Positions 57,301 through 64,000 of a DNA stretch of 64,000 nucleotides are shown here, in pieces. The position numbers and the translations under genes were made by a program. Origin of the DNA: Mactra quadrangularis (lineage: Eukaryota > Mollusca > Bivalvia > Venerida > Mactridae); NCBI GenBank assembly GCA_025267735.1, contig CM046300.1:31195322-31259321 (forward strand), in the 5' to 3' direction. Below the pieces are notes generated by a model. It was given only the letters and a program-made list of their open reading frames with translations. It made no database searches and had not been told where the DNA came from. Numbering within the stretch: the stretch's first letter is position 1; each line of letters opens with the position of its first letter.

Positions 57301-60300
57301 TAAATTGTTATCTTTACATTCATGTTTACTTAATACCTCTGGAACAGCAAGTTACTTTTTCAGTTCCTCAAGCTTGAGCATTGTGAACTCTTCGACCATT
57401 CACTAGGAATAATGATAGAGGACTTCCAAATGCTAAGCTTAGGCTCACATTTTCAAAGGTTATATTTATATACATACTTACATGCCAGGACAATTGACTA
57501 ATATCATGCTGTGCAGCAATGGCATTCAGTATTTTCAGCAAACCATTTGGATTAATATTTATTAGAAACTATTTTGTTAATTCCATCAAAGCACTGTAAT
57601 ATATGTAAACTGTTTAAATTTTAAACCTATAATTGACTATATCAAACTGTTTATTGGATCCCTAAAATACCCTTTCAAATTCTTTATTTGCAGATATAAT
57701 TCCATTATAACATTAACTGTACAACTTTACTCACTCAAAATACATGATATATAGGTAAAACTGTCTGGGAGTGCTAAGTACAAGTGCACTGGGTCAGTAC
57801 ATTGTTAAAATGTCTGAAGTTTAATTAATAAATATTTTTCAAGCTGCCTTAATTACTGTCTTAACCATTGACTAACATTGTTGTACATGTATGACTCTCA
57901 GTAGACCCATTCTTACTTACAAAACAACCCTCAATACACCTTTTGGAACTCAAGTTTTTGTGTTTTTCCATCAGTGCACATGGTAGGCTTCTACTAATCA
58001 AGTTTGTTACACATTATTGCTGAAAAGCACGAAATACAGATTAAATTCTATCATTTACCTATTATTTCTTGCTGTGAAAATCAAAATATTTTAATTCCAG
58101 TTATAGTCAATTTCTATCTTGTTTATTTTCTTGTAGTTTGTAGAGCATTAGGTTTACCAGCAAGAAGTGTAACTAATTTTGGATCAGCCCATGATACAGA
58201 TAAAAGTAATACAATAGATAAATATTATTTTAGAGATGATAATGGAGGTCTCATCAATGGCCCCGGTAGTGATTCTATATGGTATGTATAATGTATTTAT
58301 ATGACACAAGTCTGCTTATAGGATCTTAGGTTTAATCCTAGGCAGGGCATACTTTTGTGGATGTTGGTCATGAAATGATTACTATGGCCATTCTTCCACC
58401 TTCCACTGATTCTAAATCATGTAGGGCAGTTGTCAGTCACTGACAGAAATATGCGCCTAGTAACTGGTTAGGAACAGTAAGTTAATTTTCTGACTGAAAA
58501 AGAAACAGATTTTTTTCCAATAAATTTGTGCTCAGTTTGGCCTCATTAGTCACCTTGGGCCACATAGAACCAACTAAACAAACTGTAACCATTGTCATTG
58601 TCAATGAAAACATACATCTATATAGTTCTGTGATGTTGTAACTCTTGTATAAATTGAGGGATTACTGCTAAACGGTTGTAACTCAAGTTAAAATTAGAGT
58701 TAGGTAAGCCCGTAAACTGTATTGAATTCTATTTAGGAACTTTCATGTATGGAATGAAGTGTGGATGGAAAGAAATGATATCAATTGTCCTGAAGAAGAT
58801 AGACAAAAATATTGTGGTTGGCAAGTGATTGATGCAACACCACAAGAAGAAAGTGGAGGTTAGTTAACTGTACAGGCTTGATTGATAGACAATATGGTAT
58901 GATATATGTCTAATTGGGTGTGACCCATACTCGTATCATTTGATAGCCAGCTCCAAAATATTTCAAATCCCATCCAAAAACTTACCTCAAGAAGTACAAA
59001 CTTTATCCTACTTGCTAGTACTGCGGGGACAAGGGAGCAGATTTAAGAACGATTTCTTTGTTGTCAGAAATTGATTCACAATCTTGTTGAAATAAGTTAG
59101 TGTAGATCTAAACTTAGTATGAAAGCATTAATATTGGTTGATATGTTATATGACATTGTTAAGCAACCTTATCAAAAATCTAGTAAGGACTATGATGGAA
59201 ATATAGACAAGTTCTTTAGTGTTATCTTTGGTTTTGGGAAGCTTGTTATAACACCTTTAAATTCAAATCTCCCAATGCTCTGTCTTAGAATTTGTCTTAT
59301 TATGTTATTTGTACTATCATATGTAAACTAATGCTGGAACAAATCTAACTAAAGTCATGGAACACCAAGAACATTTGTGATCTGTGTGTATGTAGACTAT
59401 TGTGACTCCCGATGCAAAACCATGCCAATGGCTGAAAAATCACGAATTTAGGTTTTTACATATTCTGAAAATATACATTTCGAATCATAAGTTGTTGAAA
59501 TTTCAAATGATTTTGACCAGTAGTTTAAAAGTTGTAGCGTTCTAAAAAATGTATGTTGGGCAGAAATATTTTGGAGCAAATTTTGTATTTGAAGGTTTGA
59601 TGACATGTGGACCATGTCCAGTATATGCTGTCAAACATGGACTTGTTAACATACCTTATGATTGTGACTTCATCTTCTCTGAGGTAAATGCTGATGAAGT
59701 ACATTGGGAAATAACAATAGAAGGGGATAAAGTTATTAAAATCAAACCTGATAAGTAAGTTATATGTTTCTTTATAGGTTGTAAGTACAATATATAGAGA
59801 CGATTTTTGTTAATTTTGGTGTAAAATCGATTTTTATTTCGCAGCTGTCTAGCCAACTTTTTACCTATATTTTCAACTAATACAATGTGCTCTACCATTC
59901 CTGTAAGTCCAACGAAATTTTCTTCCTGCATAGAGAAATGAGTAAATGATATGGTACCATTGGTTATTTATGATTTAAATGTGTAGCATGGAGAGTAGTT
60001 GCTGTATATTCACTCTGTGTACTATGGGTGACTCACTTTGCTAATTAATTGTAATTATATTCTTTGTGGTTCACTCCTGATGGTAAGGCTTACAAAGAAT
60101 GCAACTCATATTGGTGAATATGAGATTCAGTGTGCCAATATGACCTTTATTTTCAAATTAATCTTTATTTATGGGATTATCTTCATTTATTTTAATTCCC
60201 AAATTTAAATATGGTTACTATTTACTAAGATTTTTATAATATGTACTTCTTACATAGCCAACATACTTCAAACAAAATAAGCCCTGCATAGCACCAATCT

Positions 60301-63300
60301 CCGTTAACAGATATCCTGTAGACCGCTGTCGTACAGGATCTCTACTGTCTCCGTGGAAGGTCACGACGAGATGAACTTTGTGATGACCAATCAATGCGTA
60401 GCTTTCATCTAGACCAAACACTATTAATAACATTTTGATTTCGTAATTTCTATTTTTAGACCAAGGTTTGCAAGCTAATTTAACAGCGGTATTATTCACA
60501 GTCTGCGATTAGACAGCTCATTTCAAATTGCGTGATGTAGACGATGTAAACAAGTTACGTATTATAACAATTTCGTCAAGAATATTATGATGAGAAAAGG
60601 TCACTTGAACGTGACCCTCGTTTGAAAAAGGCCAGATCTAAATTAGCGAGTAGGCGAGCGGAAAATTTTAGATCAGGTTTTAATCAGATTGGCATAGCAC
60701 CGACCTAACCATTGTTTAAAGTGCTGGATCTGATAGTTAAATGGTTCAAATAAACATGTTCACTGTACAATAAAACTTGTTGTTTTTCAGTATTGGACAA
60801 AGCATAAGTACCAAGAAATGTGATGGCAAACCTTTTTCTGAACCTGTATTTTTTGATACATCAAGACTGGACATTACTGATTGTTATAAATATAAAGAAG
60901 GTAATTTAACCTTATTTCTATTAGAAACAAGGGAGATAATTTAACAGTATATAAACTGTATTAGTTGTTGGTAGAATTTCACTATTCTCGTACCCAGACG
61001 TTATCAAGATTCTCTTGATCGAGAATCTTGATAGCCTCTGGGTACGAGAATGGATTTTAATTGCAAAGTAGTGTACATTGGTCATAAAATCTAATACCAG
61101 TGCAACAGCCATTCTTGTTCCCAGCATTTATAAAGATTCTCGATCTTTCAATTAAAAGTTAGATCAAGAATCTTGATAAACTTAGGTACGAGAATGTGCA
61201 ACAGCATGATTGCATCTCTGGCAACACCTCTTGTGCTAGTTCAAAGACACAAGTGAATATAGAAACCAATGGTCCAAGAAAATCATACCACACCCTTGCA
61301 TGTATCTACTTTAACCTTTTGAGGTGTGAGGCAATTTTAACTAGAGTAGTCCATGGAGAACTCAAGTAAGTAAGCAGTGCACGGCTGGGTAAGGTTGATA
61401 CATTAAGCATGTGAGTCCTATGGCTGGACCACTAGTCCTTCTTAGAAGCCTCATTATTCTTTTAAAAAAAACTTGTTATATGTTTCAATGATATCAGGAT
61501 TTGACTCATTGGCTACTCAAATTTTAATAAACAGGATTTAAAATGATATTTTGATGCCATTGTTGTAAAAGTCTGGATTTGCCCAGTTTTAATTATTTCA
61601 TTATATAGATCAAAAGCAATAAGTCCAATATCAGACCAACCCCATATTATCTTTTTAATTTGTTTAATTCGTTATCTGTTTATTATTTAAAAAAAAAATT
61701 ATGAACAGGAAGTGAAGAGAATCGACAAGCAGTAATGAGAGCTGCTCTTGGAGCCAAATGTAAAAAGAATGCATATGGGGATGTTGGAGAAAAAAAGGTA
61801 AATACAAATGTTATTATCACCTGACTAAACATTGTTTGTATCAGAGTTCATAACCTGATATATATAGCCATTTAAGTGACTATTTTACCTTGAAAAGCAC
61901 TAGCATGAAAAAGGCCCTAGTGAAAACAAAAAGAGATGTCTACAAGTTTTCCAGGATTCTGATGAAAAAAATATCTCATTCAAAAAGTATATTTAAAGGT
62001 TTTGTCCATAAATATTGTTGGCTCTTCAAGATGTATTACCAATTAAATTACCAATTAGTTAGTATCTAATTTTCAAATCAAGTCTTCTCTAATGTAAAAT
62101 GAATATGACATTTTAAAACTTGAACTTCACTATTTGGGGTCCTGTAATGAGCTATTAACAAACACAATGGTAAAATTTCAAAAAAGGGCTGCCAGAATAA
62201 TCCTTAACAAACCTTTTGATGCCTCATCAGAGGAGTTATTCAAACAACTAAATAAGTTGAAATTTCCTGACTGTGTTAACTATAAAAAGGCTATTATTGT
62301 CTACAAATCCCTTAATAACTCAAGTCCTGAATATCTAAATAACAGATTTGTCTTAAGTAATAATCACCAATTAAGATCAAGTTCTACACAAAAACTGAAT
62401 GTTCCAAAACCTATAGACTCAAATTCTTTAGAAAATCTTTAACATACTCAGAACCTGTCAGTTGGAATGAAATACCCCTAAACATTCGTCTTGCCAACAG
62501 CCATAACTCATTCAAAAAGCAGCACATTAAATTGAAAATGCAATAAGATTGAAATGTTCTTTGTCCACCTAAAACTCATCTCATGCATATTGCTCCTGTT
62601 AATGTTCTTTTCTTTTCAGGTTACTTTGTTCTTAATTTGATTTTCATATGTATATAACATGTTTTTCTCAAGTCTACTTACTGCACAAACTCTTCATTTC
62701 TTATTCTCAAAATAAAGTCTTTATTATCATTATTGTTACTAGCAATGCTAAAAGTAAGACAGACATACATTAGATTCCTTGCGTAAGATGCAAAACAAAC
62801 TTTAGTGGCTTTGTTAAATATGATATCAGCAGTATAACTTCATTTTGATACAATAAATTTGATTTGGTGTAAAGAGTATAATACATGTATCACAATATTG
62901 AACTTCTTTTGCCTTCAAACCAGCGTTTATGGCAATGTGGGAGAGGGTCTGCTTGCAGCTCAGACAGTCGTATGTTCAATCCCAGTCAGAACCTTGGAAT
63001 TTTTATTGGCTTACACTATGTTTGGTTGTATATTTGTAGGATGTAAAGTTCAAGTTGTTACATGACGCAGATATACCACTAGGTCAAGATGTCAAGGTCA
63101 AGTTAACTGCTGAAAATATAAGCGAATATAGAAGAGATTTATGTAATGTTACATTTCGTTTTGTAAAACAAACTTATGATGGAAGATTAGCAAGTCAACC
63201 ATTCAAAGTTGATAAAAAAACTGTCAATCAAGAGTTAGTTCCAAACAAAGGTAACTACATACATGTGTTGTTGTACAATAAAGAACCATTAAAATTGATG

Positions 63301-64000
63301 GTCTTTATATAGCGAAGGGTCTGTATTTACGGGGCCTTTTTTCCAAAAATTATGCAAATTGGTATTTAAAAATCAATCAAAATTGTATTGTTTTATAATA
63401 ACCATGGCGGTCTTTATTTTTTTTTTCTATTTGGTTTAAAGCCATGTCCACACAATTTAGCTTATTCTAGGCGACCAGCGCATCTAACCTAGCTTTCCAG
63501 GACCCTTGTCTATAACCAGTACTCACCTACCTTTCTCCATATACCTTATTAATAAAGAAAAATTGACATAATTGACAAATTTTCATGGATGGGTCTATAA
63601 CCTCCCCTGGTGGAAGTCCAACCTGTATCTCCTTGGGAAACTACATAATGTGACAGTAAAGTTCCTATATTATATGACAATCAAAATCGATAGTCTCAAC
63701 AGTTGAATGGTCTTATATGGTCTTATGGGATCTTATTTGACTTAGAAAGCGTGCCTACAGGACAGAGTTAACAATCACTACTTTCACCGATTTGCATTGA
63801 CTCTTTTGAAAAAACAAACAACAGTAAGTCCTATAATATGATTTTAGTATACGAGTACGAGACAGTACTAAGAGCAGACGACTATTTGGATCATATTGAT
63901 GAAGATGGATGTATGAACATTCAAGCTTATTCATTTGTACAACCAACGAGATCACGTCCAGCACAAGATTCTGTCAAACAACATGATGTAGAATTTGGTT
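51221..64000 (+). CDS. Transglutaminase (protein-glutamine gamma-glutamyltransferase), 13 coding exons, 3' end outside window
   Basis: The exons are 51221-51397, 52164-52391, 53050-53325, 54272-54390, 54862-54975, 57108-57291, 58137-58281, 58737-58858, 59595-59754, 60791-60900, 61709-61797, 63040-63250 and 63848 onward. All join in phase with GT-AG borders, giving about 689 codons before the edge. The ATG at 51241 is preceded by an in-frame TGA (51223-51225). The N-terminal beta-sandwich carries the LVVRRGQPF signature. The catalytic triad is Cys350 (YGQCWVF), His411 (NFHVW) and Asp440 (IDATPQE), all present. The enzyme makes Ca2+-dependent isopeptide cross-links between Gln and Lys side chains. 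No signal peptide is seen. Tissue role (clotting, matrix or shell) is not decidable here. Confidence 0.95.
52164..52391 (+). CDS. Transglutaminase exon 2
   Basis: The acceptor is TATTTCCAG and the donor AGAG|GTATGT. It encodes the family hallmark [20 protein letters not shown] of the N-terminal domain. Confidence 0.92.
52650..52905 (+). mobile_element. SINE (family B) in transglutaminase intron 2
   Basis: It shares AGCAGCGATTGTGTGTAAAT, TTCTGTTGCGCCGATA, ATACCAGTAGCCCAAATACC and TCGGTGAACGTTC with the 48880-49185 copy. The head is degraded. Confidence 0.75.
53050..53325 (+). CDS. Transglutaminase exon 3
   Basis: The acceptor is AATAACTAG and the donor AAAG|GTATGG. It encodes the rest of the N-terminal domain ([13 protein letters not shown]) and the start of the core ([11 protein letters not shown]). 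Confidence 0.92.
53696..54008. mobile_element. Possible hAT-type MITE with G-rich/C-rich ends (intron 3)
   Basis: The left end AGGCGGATTCAGCGGGCGGG and the right end CGACCCGCCCCTGAC are roughly inverted. Long G and C runs lie next to each end. CAGGGGCGGAT-type ends occur in hAT MITEs of many animals. Only an imperfect copy is present. Confidence 0.5.
54272..54390 (+). CDS. Transglutaminase exon 4
   Basis: The acceptor is TTCTAAATAG and the donor TCAG|GTAAGA. It encodes [17 protein letters not shown]... to KQWNFGQ, the start of the catalytic core. Confidence 0.92.
54862..54975 (+). CDS. Transglutaminase exon 5
   Basis: The acceptor is TCTTTATACAG and the donor GTG|GTGAGT. The exon is 114 nt (38 codons), encoding [19 protein letters not shown] to VSRKIAAV. 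It ends in phase 0, so splicing into any decoy acceptor downstream starts cleanly at GTA. Confidence 0.93.
55605..56768 (-). mobile_element. 5'-truncated LINE inserted into the 72-bp array
   Basis: The insertion is 1164 bp, flanked by a perfect 12-bp target duplication (AACAGTGGCTAT at 55593-55604 and 56769-56780). The sum of 1164 and 12 equals the extra spacing in the array (1176). The 3' end carries AATAAAG and a (TTA)n tail of about 28 bp (55605-55630), typical of some non-LTR families. Confidence 0.93.
56068..56766 (-). pseudogene. LINE reverse transcriptase, C-terminal 232 codons
   Basis: The frame carries the region after the RT palm of Jockey/CR1-like non-LTR elements: [16 protein letters not shown] [51 protein letters not shown] and MTVWNEIP. 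The frame is intact but lacks the catalytic palm and the endonuclease, so it is a dead-on-arrival copy. Its 5' end coincides with the insertion junction. Confidence 0.88.
57108..57291 (+). CDS. Transglutaminase exon 6 (catalytic Cys)
   Basis: The acceptor TTTCTTGTCCAG at 57107 abuts GTAAAT, so the exon's first bases also look like a donor. The donor is ACTG|GTAGGA. It encodes [15 protein letters not shown]..., then [10 protein letters not shown] with the nucleophile Cys350. It is rich in Cys (six in the first 52 residues), more than vertebrate homologues I recall. Confidence 0.95.
57292..58136 (+). other. Transglutaminase intron 6
   Basis: I see no gene or mobile element. A short stretch at about 58000-58070 resembles 55085-55150 in another intron (TTTCACATTATTGCTGAAAAGCAC-like; here TTACACATTATTGCTGAAAA). 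Confidence 0.5.
58137..58281 (+). CDS. Transglutaminase exon 7
   Basis: The acceptor is TATTTTCTTGTAG and the donor TATG|GTATGT. It encodes [20 protein letters not shown], the core segment after the catalytic Cys, through YFRDDNGG. Confidence 0.94.
58737..58858 (+). CDS. Transglutaminase exon 8 (catalytic His and Asp)
   Basis: The acceptor is ATTCTATTTAG and the donor GGAG|GTTAGT. It encodes [13 protein letters not shown] to [13 protein letters not shown] and holds His411 and Asp440. Confidence 0.95.
58860..59594 (+). other. Transglutaminase intron 8
   Basis: It contains no recognised element. A 70-codon ORF (59119-59331) has no homology I know and no conserved neighbour. Confidence 0.45.
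59595..59754 (+). CDS. Transglutaminase exon 9
   Basis: The acceptor is GTATTTGAAG and the donor ATAA|GTAAGT. It encodes [17 protein letters not shown] to [14 protein letters not shown], including the acidic region that binds calcium in this family. Confidence 0.94.
60296..60691. repeat. Dispersed ~400-bp repeat, copy 2 (intron 9)
   Basis: It matches 12514-12921 nearly end to end (AATCTCCGTTAACAGATATC to GTTTTAATCAGATTGG). Confidence 0.85.
60791..60900 (+). CDS. Transglutaminase exon 10
   Basis: The acceptor is TTGTTTTTCAG and the donor GAAG|GTAATT. It encodes [16 protein letters not shown] to [10 protein letters not shown], the end of the core domain. Confidence 0.93.
60984..61050. mobile_element. 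Foldback, CGTACCC family (copy 2, intron 10)
   Basis: TTCTCGTACCCAGACGTTAT, then CAAGATTCTC, is followed after 6 bp by the inverse (GAGAATCTTGATAGCCTC, TGGGTACGAGAA). It is an almost perfect 30-bp-arm hairpin. Confidence 0.85.
61107..61195. mobile_element. Foldback, CGTACCC family (copy 3, intron 10)
   Basis: CATTCTTGTTCCCAGCATTT...AAAGATTCTCGATC faces GATCAAGAATCTTGATAAAC...GGTACGAGAATG. It is a more diverged copy placed 57 bp after copy 2. Confidence 0.75.
61709..61797 (+). CDS. Transglutaminase exon 11
   Basis: The acceptor is TATGAACAG and the donor AAAG|GTAAAT. It encodes [20 protein letters not shown], the linker to the first C-terminal beta-barrel. Confidence 0.92.
62120..62735 (+). 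pseudogene. 5'-truncated, frameshifted LINE 3' end in intron 11
   Basis: 62134-62442 encodes the tail of a non-LTR RT ([31 protein letters not shown]). The homology continues in another frame from about 62445 ([20 protein letters not shown]). The end has AATAAAG at about 62711 and a TTATCATTATT tail. It is related to, but not the same copy as, the LINE at 55605-56768, and is in the opposite orientation. Confidence 0.85.
63040..63250 (+). CDS. Transglutaminase exon 12
   Basis: The acceptor is TATATTTGTAG and the donor AAAG|GTAACT. It encodes [20 protein letters not shown] and the first C-terminal beta-barrel. Confidence 0.93.
63425..63650 (-). mobile_element. SINE (family A, reverse) in intron 12
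   Basis: It reads as the reverse complement of the 14491 copy: GACCAGCGCATCTAACCTAG, CTTGTCTATAACCAGTACTC, CCATATACCTTATTAATAAA and TTTTCATGGATGGG. Confidence 0.8.
63848..64000 (+). CDS. Transglutaminase exon 13 (runs off window)
   Basis: The acceptor is TATGATTTTAG at 63847. It encodes [20 protein letters not shown] and stays open to the edge. The second C-terminal beta-barrel should follow outside. Confidence 0.9.

Noticed and set aside
59119..59331. 70-codon ORF in transglutaminase intron 8
   Set aside because: It lies between in-phase exons, has no family resemblance and no splice sites that keep the enzyme's frame.

Overview
The window looks like nuclear DNA of an invertebrate animal. 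I infer a lophotrochozoan, most likely a bivalve mollusc. It is AT-rich, its one clear host gene is split into 13 exons with canonical GT-AG junctions, and it is crowded with tRNA-derived SINEs, foldback/MITE elements, LINE tails and one intact LTR retrotransposon. The species call rests on general resemblance only. No bacterial-type operon, CRISPR array or rRNA gene is present.

Layout. (1) 1-1453, minus strand: the large 5' part of an IFIT-like tetratricopeptide-repeat protein that leaves the window at its left edge. (2) 1454-34133: a 33 kb stretch with no convincing host gene but much repeat structure. It holds a TIR element (1738-2105), an 18-bp motif recurring about every 345 bp (2173-3767), direct duplications (8301-8603, 9271-9465, 22846-24230), a 0.4 kb foldback built from ACGTGGCCACGT-like palindromes (12961-13378), SINEs, a six-copy 76-bp array (25559-25965) and a 3.5 kb degenerate satellite (26702-30170). 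(3) 34434-43221, minus strand: a complete Ty3/Gypsy-type element with identical-looking 782-bp LTRs, tRNA-His-type primer site, gag, a -1 frameshift signal, pol, an extra zinc-finger ORF, a polypurine tract and an ATTA target duplication. (4) 43222-51149: foldbacks, a pogo/Tc1-like MITE containing a SINE, and a three-layer nest (TIR element containing a decayed PIF/Harbinger element and a palindromic MITE). (5) 51221 to the right edge, plus strand: a transglutaminase gene with its Cys-His-Asp triad intact. Its C-terminal end lies beyond the window.

The most unusual host-gene feature is in the intron before the catalytic-Cys exon of the transglutaminase gene. The 3' splice site and start of that exon have been copied at an exact 72-bp period, giving nine decoys plus the real site. 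Each has juxtaposed acceptor and donor sequences (CAG|GTAAAT), like a recursive splice site, and a LINE has since inserted into the array with a 12-bp target duplication. The LTR element also combines a canonical frameshift module, a possible two-part tRNA-His primer contact and a possibly spliced zinc-finger ORF. All calls come from reading the sequence; no searches were run.
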